Positions 25,616-34,798 of a stretch of DNA of 60,537 bases are shown in pieces. The first letter of the stretch is position 1. The number at the start of each line of letters is the position of its first letter. Origin of the DNA: a bacterium (lineage in GTDB: Bacteria > Verrucomicrobiota > Verrucomicrobiia > Limisphaerales > JAJXZI01); NCBI GenBank assembly GCA_021780115.1, contig JAJXZI010000022.1:1-60537 (forward strand). Reading direction: 5' to 3'. The translations under genes were made by a program, and so were the position numbers. The notes beneath the pieces are model-generated. The model made no database searches and was not told the origin of the DNA. It worked only from the letters and a program-made list of their open reading frames with translations.

Positions 25616-26917
25616 TCACCCGCCCTGCCGCATCGCCTTGCCGCCGATGTCGCGTCGAAAGTGGGCGCCGTCGAACCGAATGCGCCCAACGGCGGCGTAG
25701 GCGGCGTCGCGCGCCGATTTCAAATCCTTGCCCAACGCCGTCACGCCCAGCACCCGCCCGCCGCTCGTGACGATTTGGCCACCGTCACGCGCGGTGCCGG
25801 CGTGAAAAACCTTGGTGTCCGGCAGGGCGTCGGCCTCGGCGAGGCCGGTGATCGGTTTGCCTTTGGCGTAGCGGCCGGGGTAGCCGCCGGACGCCATCAC
25901 GACGCAGACCGCCGCTTCGGGTTTCCAGTGCAACTCCACGCGGTCGAGCGTGCCCGCCACGCTGGCGTCCAGGAGTTCGACCAAATCGTTCTCCAGCCGC
26001 GTCAGATAGACCTGCGTCTCCGGATCGCCGAAGCGGGCGTTGAACTCCAGCACCTTCGGGCCGTCCGCCGTGAGCATCAGGCCCGGATAAAGGATGCCGC
26101 GGAAGTCGAGGCCCTCGGCGGCGCAACCCCGCAGCCACGGTTGCAGGAGGCGCCGTTCCGCGTCCGCCAGGCCTGCCACATCGAGGAACGGCGTGGGCGA
26201 ATAGGTGCCCATGCCGCCGGTGTTGGGGCCTTGATCGTCGTCCAGGGCGCGCTTGTGGTCCTGGGAAGTCGGGAAGATCCTCGCCGTGCGGCCGTCGCAC
26301 AGCGCGTGCAAGGAAATCTCGGTGCCTTCGAGCAGTTCCTGGATGACGACGCTTGCGCCCGCCGCGCCGAAGGATCGTTTCACCAGGATCTCGTCAATTG
26401 CCGCGGCGGCTTCGGCTTCACTCCGGCAAATCAAGACACCCTTGCCCAGAGCCAAGCCGTCGGCCTTCACGGCGCAATGGCCGCCACAGGACGCGGCAAA
26501 ATCCCGTGCCGCTTTCGGCGCGTTGGTCGCCACCGCCCGGGCGGTGGGGATGCCGTGTCGCGCCATGAACCCTTGCGAAAAGCTCTTGGACGACTCGAAC
26601 TGAGCGGCTCGCCGGTTCGGTCCCCAAATGCGCAGGTGGTGGGACTGGAACAAATCCACGATGCCCAGCGCCAGCGGATTGTCCGGACCGACGACGGTGA
26701 GGTCGGGCCGCCGCTCCTGCGCGAACGCCAGCAGGCTCGGCAAGTCTTCGGCGTTGATCGGGAGGCATTCGACGGGAACGCCGTTCTTCACGAGCCGCTC
26801 GGTGGCGATGCCGGCGTTGCCCGGCGCACACCACAGTTGCGTGGCGTGGGGGGACTGGGCCAGTTTCCACACCAAGGCGTGTTCGCGTCCGCCGGAGCCG
26901 ATGACCAGGAGTTTCAT
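25616..26917 (-). CDS. purD: phosphoribosylamine-glycine ligase
   Basis: 433 aa from the ATG whose complement is 26915-26917. An ATP-grasp enzyme joining phosphoribosylamine and glycine in purine synthesis. N-terminal MKLLVIGSGGREHALVWKL, then VGPDNPLALG, KADGLALGKGV, a glycine-rich GPNTGGMGTYSPTPF loop and the metal-binding FNARFGDPETQ. Length is normal. Longer open frames to 27061 add unconserved sequence. Divergent from the unknown gene at 27102, leaving about 185 bases for two promoters. Confidence 0.96.
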   Translation of the reverse strand: MKLLVIGSGGREHALVWKLAQSPHATQLWCAPGNAGIATERLVKNGVPVECLPINAEDLPSLLAFAQERRPDLTVVGPDNPLALGIVDLFQSHHLRIWGPNRRAAQFESSKSFSQGFMARHGIPTARAVATNAPKAARDFAASCGGHCAVKADGLALGKGVLICRSEAEAAAAIDEILVKRSFGAAGASVVIQELLEGTEISLHALCDGRTARIFPTSQDHKRALDDDQGPNTGGMGTYSPTPFLDVAGLADAERRLLQPWLRGCAAEGLDFRGILYPGLMLTADGPKVLEFNARFGDPETQVYLTRLENDLVELLDASVAGTLDRVELHWKPEAAVCVVMASGGYPGRYAKGKPITGLAEADALPDTKVFHAGTARDGGQIVTSGGRVLGVTALGKDLKSARDAAYAAVGRIRFDGAHFRRDIGGKAMRQGG

Positions 26918-27101
26918 GCCGCCGAATTCAAGCAGGAAGGCGCCGGGACAGGAAGGAATTCCCGCGGCGTCGCCACCTCGTTCCTTCGTCTGGTCACCCG
27001 TTTCCGTGCGAAATCCTCCGCCCCCGGCGTCGAGTTGGGCCGACCGCACCGCGAACTGCATTGCACCCAGCCGGCGGAGCCGCTACAAAGGCGCGCATCG
27101 C

Positions 27102-28214
27102 ATGACGCCACATTCCGCGCCACTTGAACTGAGGCGGCTGAGAGTTTATCCGCTCGCGCAGCGGCACAGCCTGAGCCGCATCGAGGATCTGCTGGTGGAT
27201 CCCGACCAACCGCCGCCGGCCTGCGCGGACACGCTGCGCCAGGCCGTCCACGAGTGCGCCGGCCGGCTCCGTCAAGCGCGGGAACACCGCGCCAGCGTGA
27301 TGCTGCTCTACGGCGCGCATTTGGTGAAGAACGGCCTGCTGCGCGTCGTGAATTCGCTCGTCGAGCGCGGCTGGGTCACGCACCTCGCCACCAACGGTGC
27401 CGGCACCATTCACGATTGGGAACTCTCGTTCCTGGGCCGCACGGAGGAGAGTGTGCGGAAAAACGTCGCCGCCGGCACCTTCGGCACCTGGGACGAGACC
27501 GGCCGGTGCGTCCAACTGGCGTTGCTCGCCGGCGCGCTGCGGGACGATGGTTATGGCCGCAGTCTCGGCCGTTTCATCCTCGACGACGGCGTCACGTTGC
27601 CCAACGCGGAATCGCTGGAGCAGTTGCTCCATGCCGAGCCGGCGCATCCGCTTGCTCCGGCGCGGGCGGAGCTGCTTCAGGCGATACGGACGCACAATCT
27701 GCCCGCCGGCCGGATCGAAGTGAAGCATCCGTGGAAGGAGACCTCGATCCTCGCCCAGGCGGCGCGGCGCAACGTCCCGATGACGGTCCACCCGGGCATC
27801 GGCTACGACATCATCTCCAACCACCCGATGTTCAACGGCGCGGTGCTGGGCCGGGCCGCGACGCAGGATTTCCGGCTGTTCGGCGGCTCGGTCGAGCAGC
27901 TCGACGGCGGCGTGGTGTTGTCCGTCGGCTCGGCCATCATGGCGCCACAGGTGTTCGAGAAGAGTCTCAGTTGCGTCAACAATCTGCGGCTGCAGGCGGG
28001 CCGCCCGGTCGTCAGCGGGCACACCATCTACGTCGTGGATATCCAGGACGGCGGTCGCTGGGACTGGTCCCAAGGCGAGCCGCCGAAAGACAATCCGGCG
28101 TACTATCTGCGGTTTTGCAAGAGCTTCGCCCGCATGGGCGGCGCCATGAAATACCTCCAGTGCGACAACGCGGTCTTCCTCCGCCACCTGCTCCACGCCC
28201 TCGCCCGCCTATGA
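27102..28214 (+). CDS. conserved protein of unknown function, kinase-coupled
   Basis: 370 aa from the ATG at 27102 (AAAGG ten bases before). No signal peptide. Recognisable blocks are LLYGAHLVKNGLLRVV, THLATNGAGTIHDWELSFLG, GTFGTWDETGR, KHPWKETSILAQAA, VHPGIGYDIISNHP and GGVVLSVGSAIMAPQVFEKSL. The alternating beta-alpha pattern with Gly-rich turns suggests a Rossmann-like fold. I suspect a distant relation to the deoxyhypusine-synthase family but cannot show it. Its TGA overlaps the ATG of the sugar kinase by four bases, so the two are translated together and probably share a pathway. Confidence 0.7.
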   Translation: MTPHSAPLELRRLRVYPLAQRHSLSRIEDLLVDPDQPPPACADTLRQAVHECAGRLRQAREHRASVMLLYGAHLVKNGLLRVVNSLVERGWVTHLATNGAGTIHDWELSFLGRTEESVRKNVAAGTFGTWDETGRCVQLALLAGALRDDGYGRSLGRFILDDGVTLPNAESLEQLLHAEPAHPLAPARAELLQAIRTHNLPAGRIEVKHPWKETSILAQAARRNVPMTVHPGIGYDIISNHPMFNGAVLGRAATQDFRLFGGSVEQLDGGVVLSVGSAIMAPQVFEKSLSCVNNLRLQAGRPVVSGHTIYVVDIQDGGRWDWSQGEPPKDNPAYYLRFCKSFARMGGAMKYLQCDNAVFLRHLLHALARL

Positions 28215-29242
28215 CACCGCACCGCTTCGACGAACTCACGCAGCGCTACGCGCAGCTTTCCCTCGCGGTGGTCGGCGATTTCTGCCTCGACCGCTATCTC
28301 GAAATCGACCCGGCCCGGGCGGAGACCTCGCTCGAAACCGGCCTGCCGGTTCACAACGTGGTCAACGTCCGCGCGCAACCCGGTGGCGCCGGCACCATCT
28401 TGAACAATCTCGTCGCGCTGGGCGTCGGTTCCCTCTACGCCGTCGGGTTCACGGGCGAAGATGGCGAAGGATTCGAACTGCGGCGGGCGCTGGCCGCGTT
28501 GCGCGGCGTGCGGCTGGATCATTTCCTCCACGCGCCGGAGCGCCGTACGTTCACGTACTGCAAACCGCTGGTGCTCCACCCCGGCCAGCCGCCGCGCGAA
28601 CTGAACCGCCTCGACAGCAAGAACTGGACGCCCACCCCGCCCGCCCTCCAGGAGCAGATCGCCGGCAGCGTGAACCGGCTGGCGCGGACGGCGAACGCCT
28701 TCGTCCTACTCAGCCAGGTGGACGTTCCCGAAACCGGCGTGATCACCACCAGCACCCTCGGCGCGGTCAGGGCCATCACCGAAAACGAACCGCGCCTGCC
28801 GATCATCGCGGACAGTCGGCGCGGGCTGGCCGGCTTTCCGCCGGTGTCCTTCAAGATGAACGCCGCCGAACTCGCGCGCCTGGTCGGCGGCAAGGCTGAG
28901 TGGCGCCTGGAAGCCGTCAAAGAGGCGGCCGTGACGCTCGCCCGGCAGAATCATCGGCACGTCTTCGTGACGCTGGCCGAACAGGGCGTCCTCGGCGCCG
29001 GCCCGCGCGGCAAGGTCGAGCACGTGCCGGCGCTGCCGGTGCGCGGCCCGATCGACATCGTCGGCGCGGGCGACGCCGTCACGGCTAATCTCACGACGGC
29101 GCTGGCGGTCGGGGCGACCTTGCGGGAGACCCTCGAAATCGCGAACGCGGCCGCCTCGGTGGTCATCCATCAACTGGGCACGACCGGCACGGCCACAGTG
29201 AACCAGATTCGCGAAGTGCTCTTTGGCGGCGTCTCCGCCTAG
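28211..29242 (+). CDS. PfkB-family carbohydrate kinase (RfaE1-like)
   Basis: 343 aa; ATGA overlap with the upstream gene. A ribokinase/PfkB fold: N-terminal LAVVGDFCLDRYLEID, the Gly-rich PGGAGTILNNLVALG that contacts the sugar, and the catalytic anion hole with general-base Asp in GAGDAVTANLTTAL near residue 283. Its order of motifs is closest to the heptose-7-phosphate kinase (RfaE/HldE kinase domain) branch. The nucleotidyltransferase half is absent. Substrate is a phosphosugar by inference only. Confidence 0.82.
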   Translation: MTPHRFDELTQRYAQLSLAVVGDFCLDRYLEIDPARAETSLETGLPVHNVVNVRAQPGGAGTILNNLVALGVGSLYAVGFTGEDGEGFELRRALAALRGVRLDHFLHAPERRTFTYCKPLVLHPGQPPRELNRLDSKNWTPTPPALQEQIAGSVNRLARTANAFVLLSQVDVPETGVITTSTLGAVRAITENEPRLPIIADSRRGLAGFPPVSFKMNAAELARLVGGKAEWRLEAVKEAAVTLARQNHRHVFVTLAEQGVLGAGPRGKVEHVPALPVRGPIDIVGAGDAVTANLTTALAVGATLRETLEIANAAASVVIHQLGTTGTATVNQIREVLFGGVSA

Positions 29243-29284
29243 TCGTCAGCCGGCAACCGGTGTTGGCGCGGGGCGCGCCGCCGG

Positions 29285-30280
29285 TTACGGTTTCTTCTTC
29301 GGCTCTTCCGGCGGCTGGATTTGGCGGTAGCCGGGGGTGACTTTCACTATGTTCGGGGTCACGTCTGCCTCCAGGTTGCCGGCGGCCCAGCCGAGGCCGC
29401 CCAGCAGGAGGCGTTGGAACAGCGGGTTGGTCCACACGTCCTCGCGATGCCCCATCGCGGTGTAGAACACGCGGCCCCGGCCGTTGCGCCGCGCCCAGGT
29501 GTCCGGATACGGCGCGCGCTGGTAATCCACCCCCTTCATGCCCTGCGTATCTTGCGCCAGGATGACGTGCAGGTCCGGGCGAAAATCCTTGAAGGTGTAC
29601 CATTCCTCGAACAACGCGAAGCTGTCCTGCAACGGCGCGCAGCCGGGGAACTGTGGGTCCGTGACGATGATGCGCGCCCGCTGCTGCGCGCCGTGCTTGA
29701 TGAATTCGGCGCCCAGCATCCCGAGGTACGGATCGATATCATCGCCGTAGGCCACGTAGCGCGCCGAGCGATCCGGGGGGTCGGGTTGGTGATGGAAACT
29801 GTCACTGGCGGCGTGGATGCCGACGAAACCTTTGCCGCCTTGGATCGCGTTCAGCAACGCCGTCTTGCCCGCGAGGGTCATCGGCGGCGTCTTGTCCGTG
29901 CCGGCCTCGGTCAGGAGGCCGCTGGTGTAAAACACGATCACGTCGTACTGCACCAGGTTCTCCGGCGTAAAGACGGTCCCGTCCTTGGTGCAGGTCACCC
30001 CGAAGCCGTGCTCCTTGCCGAGGTCGGTGAGAATCTGTTCCGAGAAGCTCAATCCCCCGCCGGCGGGGCGCTTGACCACGCTGTGTTCGTAACCGGAAGA
30101 CTTGGTGAAATAGAGGACGTGTTTGCCCTTTGCCTGCGCGGAATCCCATCCACCCGGCGTGCCGGACGGTGCATCGGCCGCCCGCAATGGATGGGCGAGG
30201 AGGAGGATTCCCAAACTGCGGGCCAGGAGCGTTCGCGAATGGAAAGAGATCATGTTCATTTGGCCGGACAAATTCGTCAT
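29285..30280 (-). CDS. secreted ThuA-domain protein
   Basis: 331 aa; ATGs at 30262 and 30256 (complement) are alternatives. A signal peptide is read in the first 35 residues (RTLLARSLGILLLAHPL). The rest is the class-I glutamine-amidotransferase-like ThuA fold: HVLYFTKSSGYEH, YDVIVFYTSG, GGKGFVGIHAASDSFHH, then FYTAMGHREDVW near the C-terminus. ThuA proteins are linked to trehalose or other sugar metabolism and are strongly expanded in planctomycetes and verrucomicrobia. The catalytic Cys of amidotransferases is not present. Convergent with the PfkB gene. Confidence 0.85.
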   Translation of the reverse strand: MTNLSGQMNMISFHSRTLLARSLGILLLAHPLRAADAPSGTPGGWDSAQAKGKHVLYFTKSSGYEHSVVKRPAGGGLSFSEQILTDLGKEHGFGVTCTKDGTVFTPENLVQYDVIVFYTSGLLTEAGTDKTPPMTLAGKTALLNAIQGGKGFVGIHAASDSFHHQPDPPDRSARYVAYGDDIDPYLGMLGAEFIKHGAQQRARIIVTDPQFPGCAPLQDSFALFEEWYTFKDFRPDLHVILAQDTQGMKGVDYQRAPYPDTWARRNGRGRVFYTAMGHREDVWTNPLFQRLLLGGLGWAAGNLEADVTPNIVKVTPGYRQIQPPEEPKKKP

Positions 30281-31050
30281 GGTTTAAGGAAACTCGCCCG
30301 GGTTGTCCATCTCTTTCGCCGCTCACGCAATTCCTGCCACGGCCAATTTGGCCATCCGGCCTGCTGCCTGGTTGGGCTGAATGTCAGAACCGACGATGCG
30401 GCCCGCTGCCTCCATCTTTGCTTGCGGCACCCCCGCTTCGACAGCCATGCCAAGCGCGTGGGCCTCGTCGTCCGCGTGCCTCCCGGGGGGCATTCGCTTC
30501 TGGCAGATCAACCGCGTCGCCCTCCGGAGCGCGGCTTGGCTCGAAGATTGGGGGGAGGAAGTGTCCCCCATGTCCTTGTACAGCTTCCCCGGCATGATTG
30601 ACCGGCTGGGGCCATCCTCCGTCTCCGCTCGCGCGACGAGCGGAGGGCGATTTCTCGACCGGAGCCGTCACCCGGCCCCGCATCCTCAGGGCCGACGACT
30701 GGCGTCTCGCCCGATACGACCCGCGCCCCGAATCCCCAACAACCAAAGCTCCGCAGGAGCGTCGCCCTGCCGAAGGCGGTGGAGCGCCGACTGGGAGTCG
30801 GCTTGGCGCGGTGGGCGGTCGCCATGGGTGTTGGCCGCAGACCGCCGTTGGAAAACCACGGGGCGCAAAAACCGCTTGGAAACCGGCGCTCCACGGCTGG
30901 AGCGCGGACGTTCGGACGTGGACATGCCCTGTCCGCCCGGTCGTCACGCGCGAACCTGGGCCGCGGGTGAGTTGAGTTTGGACCAGTACAACTTAAAGAG
31001 AAGCGTGTGTCGCAGGTACGCCCGCAAATCGGTCTCCTTGGCCAAGTCCG
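30281..31050. repeat. noncoding stretch with palindromic repeats
   Basis: No gene is supported in these 770 bases. Hairpins include CTCCGCTCG/CGAGCGGAG at 30623-30645, GCCGAC-TGGGA-GTCGGC at 30786-30802 and GCGCTCCA-CGGC-TGGAGCGC at 30886-30905. The left half (30310-30600) is unassigned and may be decayed sequence. Open frames on both strands have repeat-derived or Arg/Pro/Ser-rich composition and are not credible proteins. Confidence 0.65.
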
Positions 31051-31842
31051 CTACGAGGATGGTCGCGCTGGTGACACGATTGCCGCTTGGCGACGATTGA
31101 AATCCACGCAGTCCGCATACCGCACACCCGTCCCGCCGAAGAGATCCAGCGCCGAGCCGATCGTCAGGTCGATCTTTCCTTGACCGAGTTGCGTGACTTC
31201 CTCCAGGTCCGCCAGCGACCGGGCGCCCCCGGCGTAGGTTGTCGGTATCGATGACCACTGGCCCAGCTTCTCCACCAGTTCGCGATCAATACCGTGACAG
31301 AGTCCTTCCACGTCCACGGCGTGAATCAGGAACTCCGCGCAGAAGGCCGCGAACTCCGTCAGCGTCTCGCGGCGGAGCGCCAGCCCGGTGAACTTCTGCC
31401 AGCGGTCGGTAACGACGAAATAATCCGCGCCGCGCTTGCGGCAGCTCAGGTCGAGGATCAATCGCTCCTTGCCGATGGCCGTGACGAGCTGCCTCAGGCG
31501 CTCCCAATCCACGCGGCCCTCGCGGAAGACCCACGACGTGACGATCACGTGCGAGGCGCCCGCTTCCAGCCAGGTCGGGGCGTTGGCCAGGTTGACGCCG
31601 CCGCCCAGTTGCAGCCCGCCGGGATACGCGGCCAGGGCGGAGCGCGCCTGGGCTTCGTTGCCGGGGCCGAGCAGGATGACGTGTCCGCCTTTCAGGCCGT
31701 CGCGTCGGTAGAGTCCGGCATACCACGCGGCCGGCCGGTCCGAGACAAAGTTCGTGCGCAACCGTCCCGGCTCGCTCTCCAGCGTGCCGCCGATGATCTG
31801 CTTCACCCGGCCTTCATGCAGGTCAATGCACGGACGAAACAT
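31051..31842 (-). CDS. hisA: HisA isomerase, eukaryotic (HIS6) type
   Basis: 263 aa TIM-barrel. Phosphoribosylformimino-AICAR-phosphate isomerase of histidine synthesis. The sequence follows plant and fungal HIS6 rather than ordinary bacterial HisA: FRPCIDLHEGRVKQIIGGTL at the start, LKGGHVILLGPGN, YPGGLQLGGGVN, ASHVIVTSWVF, LILDLSCRKRG, FVVTDRWQKFTGL, HAVDVEGLCHGID and TYAGGARSLADLE. N-terminal and C-terminal phosphate-binding loops are both present. It stands alone; no other his gene is seen in the window. Confidence 0.92.
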   Translation of the reverse strand: MFRPCIDLHEGRVKQIIGGTLESEPGRLRTNFVSDRPAAWYAGLYRRDGLKGGHVILLGPGNEAQARSALAAYPGGLQLGGGVNLANAPTWLEAGASHVIVTSWVFREGRVDWERLRQLVTAIGKERLILDLSCRKRGADYFVVTDRWQKFTGLALRRETLTEFAAFCAEFLIHAVDVEGLCHGIDRELVEKLGQWSSIPTTYAGGARSLADLEEVTQLGQGKIDLTIGSALDLFGGTGVRYADCVDFNRRQAAIVSPARPSS

Positions 31843-32042
31843 GCCGGCAGGCTACCAGCCGAGGGAGGCGACTTCCAATGGCAAAGCGCGGGAGGAAGTG
31901 CGGAAACAAGGAACGCGCAGAAAGGCTCGGATTCAGAACAGGTCCGACGGTCAAATTGTCCCGATCCGCGGCCGGCTCCAAGGGAAGCATGGGCGGACAA
32001 CTTAGTCCGGGCCTCCTGTCTCCGTTTTCGGCGGGTTTCCCC
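31843..32042. other. intergenic, nothing firm
   Basis: About 200 bases between the hisA start and the stop of the SirB1-like gene. It should hold the hisA promoter on the minus strand, but I find no convincing boxes. Confidence 0.4.
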
Positions 32043-32915
32043 TCACCGTGCCAAGGCCACAAGGTAACGCTGCAGCCGGGTGATTTCCTCGGTCGCCTTC
32101 AAATGGTAGTAAACGCGGTGGAGGTTGCCGCACAGGCGCATGAGGATGCGGCGGGGGCTCAAGGGCGTCAGATACTCGTCGCGCAAATCGTAGTGGCCGC
32201 TCAACAAATAATGGACGCAGTCCGCCTTGCTCATGAGCCGGCCCTGATGGAAGCAGTCGATGTACAGCTCGTCGGAACTGGTCTGGAAGCGGCAGATGAA
32301 ATGCCCCGGTAGGCCGATGCCGGTCACCGGCAGGTGCAGCCGTCGCGCCATCAGGAGGTAAACCAGACAGAGGCTGATCGGGATGCCCACCCGGCGGTCC
32401 ACGACTTTGGTCAGGTAGCTGTTGTCGGGGTCGTAATACTCCTCCTGATTTCCGGCGAAGCGCAGTTCCTCGAAGAGGTAATGGTTGAGGGTGTTGAGGA
32501 TCGCCCGCGAACCGCGCGCATAAACGATGCGCTCGCGCAACTCGGCGGCGAAGTCGTCGAGCAGCGCCTGGTAGGCCTCCGCGTTGGCGTCGGGATAGCG
32601 TGTCTGGGCCAGTAGCCAGGCGCCCTGTTCGAGATCCAGATCCTCACCTTGCTTGAGGCAGAACGCCAGGAAACGGTTGTCCGCCGTTTGCCGGCCGAAA
32701 TGGCGGGCGATATCCTGGGCGCGCCGACGCAAGATCGGATCGTCGCAGAGCAGGTAAGGCTGGAGCCAATCACGCGCGATCGGTCCGCAGGACAAGAGCC
32801 TGTCTCGGACAGCCCGATAGATCGCCGGATCGTCATCCGCGAGGAGACTGATCAGGGCGGCCCGTTGGCTCTCGGAGAGCGTCTCGGGCAGCAATGCCAC
32901 GGCGGTCGTGTCCAT
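32043..32915 (-). CDS. SirB1-like transglutaminase-fold protein
   Basis: 290 aa, no signal peptide. The N-terminal part is helical (LLADDDPAIYRAVRDRLL, HEAT-like), followed by the Transglut_core2/SirB1 domain: FAAELRERI, LNTLNHYLFEELRFAGN, NSYLTKVVDRRVGIPISL, RRLHLPVTGIGLPGHFICRF and YIDCFHQGR. SirB1-type proteins often carry TPRs at the C-terminus; here it is short. The biochemical role of the family is unclear. Same strand as hemW, with about 110 bases between. Confidence 0.85.
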   Translation of the reverse strand: MDTTAVALLPETLSESQRAALISLLADDDPAIYRAVRDRLLSCGPIARDWLQPYLLCDDPILRRRAQDIARHFGRQTADNRFLAFCLKQGEDLDLEQGAWLLAQTRYPDANAEAYQALLDDFAAELRERIVYARGSRAILNTLNHYLFEELRFAGNQEEYYDPDNSYLTKVVDRRVGIPISLCLVYLLMARRLHLPVTGIGLPGHFICRFQTSSDELYIDCFHQGRLMSKADCVHYLLSGHYDLRDEYLTPLSPRRILMRLCGNLHRVYYHLKATEEITRLQRYLVALAR

Positions 32916-33026
32916 AGTGCCTCGACGTCCCCAGTCAAACAGAAACCGGGCCCGAATTCAATCCCCAATCTCGCCTGCGCTCGGCGCTGCGTCGGCCGGG
33001 AAGTCGGCTCGGAGATTCCAGAGGAC

Positions 33027-34259
33027 TCACCGCAGGAACAGTTCCGCGGCGGCGTCGGCGAAGCGCAGGCCTTGCCGGGTCAGTCGGAACCGGTCTGGCG
33101 CCCAATGTCCCCAGCCCTTCTCGACGAGGCGCTCCATTTCCCCCCGCCAGTGCGCCCGGAGGTCGAAGCGGGTGGCGCGCTGGAATTCCTCGAACGGCCA
33201 ACCCGCCACCAGCCGCAGGCCGAAGGCGGCGGTTTCGCCCGCACGGCTCAGGGGGGCGAGTGCTTCGCGGGACTCGACGGGGCGGCTGCCGCACGCCAAT
33301 TGTTCGCAGTAAAGCCCGGTGTTGGACCAGTTCTTGGTCCGCACCCCGCGAACGTAGCTCGTGGCGCTGGGACCGAGGCCGTAAAACGCGCCGCCGCGCC
33401 AATAATTGACATTGTGCTGGCAGGCGAGCGCAGGAATGGCCGCTGGCTGGGCAGAAGGATTGGAGCGGGGGCCGCCGGGCGTGACTTCCTCCGCCTCTGC
33501 CGGCGCTTCCGTTCCCCGCCGCGTGGGGCGCGCGAAGTTGGCGACTTCGTATTGCTGAAAGCCAGCGGCGGCGGCGCGTTCCACCAATTCCTCGTACATG
33601 GCACACGCCAGATCCTCGTCCACGTCGAACTGGCCGGCCCGCAGTTGCTCGAACAGCGGCGTGTCTTCCTCGTAAATCACCTCGTAACAGGACAAGTGCT
33701 CGCTGCCCAGGGCCAGCGCCTCGCCAAGCGTCTCCCGCCAGCGAGCCATCGTCTGGCCGGGAATCCCGAACATGAGATCCACGTTCAAGTTGGCGAAGCC
33801 AGCCTGGCGCAGCAGGTCAAATGACTTGAAAACCTGCTCCCGCGTGTGGACGCGGCCCAATCGGTCGAGCAGTGCCCCATCGAGCGACTGCACGCCGAGC
33901 GAGACGCGGTTGACGCCGTGCGCGCGCAGCAACCGCGCCTTTTCCGCGGAGACGGTGGCCGGGTTGCACTCGACGGTCCACTCCCCGGCGCCGAGCAGGT
34001 CGAGCCGCTGCACGGCTAAGAGAATCTGCTCCCACTGCTGGAGGGTCAGCAGCGAGGGCGTGCCGCCCCCGAAAAAGACCGTCCGCGGCTGGAGGTCAGC
34101 GGCAACGAGTTCCAGTTCGCGCACCAGGGCCACGACGTAGTCGGCGACTACTTCCCCTCTGGCCGCTTCCGAATAGAAGGCACAGTACTCGCACTTGCGG
34201 GCGCAAAACGGCACATGCACGTAAAGGCTGGCAACGCGCGGATGGTCGGTGTCAGGCAT
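33027..34259 (-). CDS. hemW: HemW-like radical SAM protein
   Basis: 410 aa. Radical SAM cluster Cys19-x3-Cys23-x2-Cys26 (FCARKCEYC) without the fourth Cys typical of HemN. Also FFGGGTPSLL, VECNPATV, GVNRVSLGVQSLDG, LNVDLMFGIPGQT and the C-terminal HemN_C-type wing. HemW binds haem and acts as a haem chaperone rather than a coproporphyrinogen oxidase. An extra stretch of about 35 residues rich in Pro, Glu and Ala interrupts the usual 'YEVANFARP...CQHNVNYW' junction. Otherwise complete. Confidence 0.92.
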   Translation of the reverse strand: MPDTDHPRVASLYVHVPFCARKCEYCAFYSEAARGEVVADYVVALVRELELVAADLQPRTVFFGGGTPSLLTLQQWEQILLAVQRLDLLGAGEWTVECNPATVSAEKARLLRAHGVNRVSLGVQSLDGALLDRLGRVHTREQVFKSFDLLRQAGFANLNVDLMFGIPGQTMARWRETLGEALALGSEHLSCYEVIYEEDTPLFEQLRAGQFDVDEDLACAMYEELVERAAAAGFQQYEVANFARPTRRGTEAPAEAEEVTPGGPRSNPSAQPAAIPALACQHNVNYWRGGAFYGLGPSATSYVRGVRTKNWSNTGLYCEQLACGSRPVESREALAPLSRAGETAAFGLRLVAGWPFEEFQRATRFDLRAHWRGEMERLVEKGWGHWAPDRFRLTRQGLRFADAAAELFLR

Positions 34260-34437
34260 CGATGGCGTTCAACAAGCCTTGATTTTAGCAGACCGCCCCG
34301 GAGCCGCAACCCATGAGGAGCAAAGGGGCCGCGATTCCCAGATGGGCCAGCCTGGAAGTCATTCCCCCGCACCCGGTGCACAGCCCGGCGGGGTCTCCCC
34401 CGGATGGGGGGACTTTTGGGGTGGACGTTACTGTGTC

Positions 34438-34650
34438 TTAGCTCGGCTGGGCGCGCTGGACGTTCTCAGCCTTCAGACCTTTGCTGGTCGAAACAACCTC
34501 GAACGTCACCGGGTCGCCTTCGTCCAGGGTCTTGAAGCCTGTTCCCAGGATGCTGGTGTGATGCACAAACACTTCCTCTTCGCCTTCTTGCTGGACGATG
34601 AAGCCGAAGCCCTTTTTGTTGTCGAACCATTTCACTTTGCCACTGGCCAT
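34438..34650 (-). CDS. cold-shock domain protein
   Basis: 70 aa from the ATG complementary to 34648-34650, with GGAGAAAG six bases before. Single OB-fold cold-shock domain: GKVKWFDNKKGFGFI (RNP1), EVFVHH (RNP2), then LDEGDPVTFEV and a C-terminus KAENVQRA. An RNA chaperone binding single-stranded nucleic acid. A readable promoter at 34770-34798 gives a 5' leader of about 110 bases, as usual for cspA-type genes that are controlled through their leader. Confidence 0.95.
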   Translation of the reverse strand: MASGKVKWFDNKKGFGFIVQQEGEEEVFVHHTSILGTGFKTLDEGDPVTFEVVSTSKGLKAENVQRAQPS

Positions 34651-34769
34651 AACTTTCTCCTCAGTTGGCTGAGCCTCCCGTCCTTCGGTGCGCAAATGGA
34701 TGGGAGCCACCAGACCCACACGCGTCATTCACTCCTTCCGGAGGACAGCAACAACTCAGTCTGGGCGGG

Positions 34770-34798
34770 ACTTTATGAACTTATTTTCAAAAGGTCAA
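34770..34798 (-). promoter_or_regulatory. sigma70-type promoter of the cold-shock gene
   Basis: On the minus strand TTGACC (34793-34798), a 17-base spacer and TAAAGT (34770-34775). It is the AT-richest part of the gap and points at the cold-shock gene, leaving an untranslated leader of roughly 110 bases. Confidence 0.6.

Noticed and set aside
30381..31100. 239-codon plus-strand frame
   Set aside because: Runs through palindromic repeats and the end of hisA antisense; no protein features.
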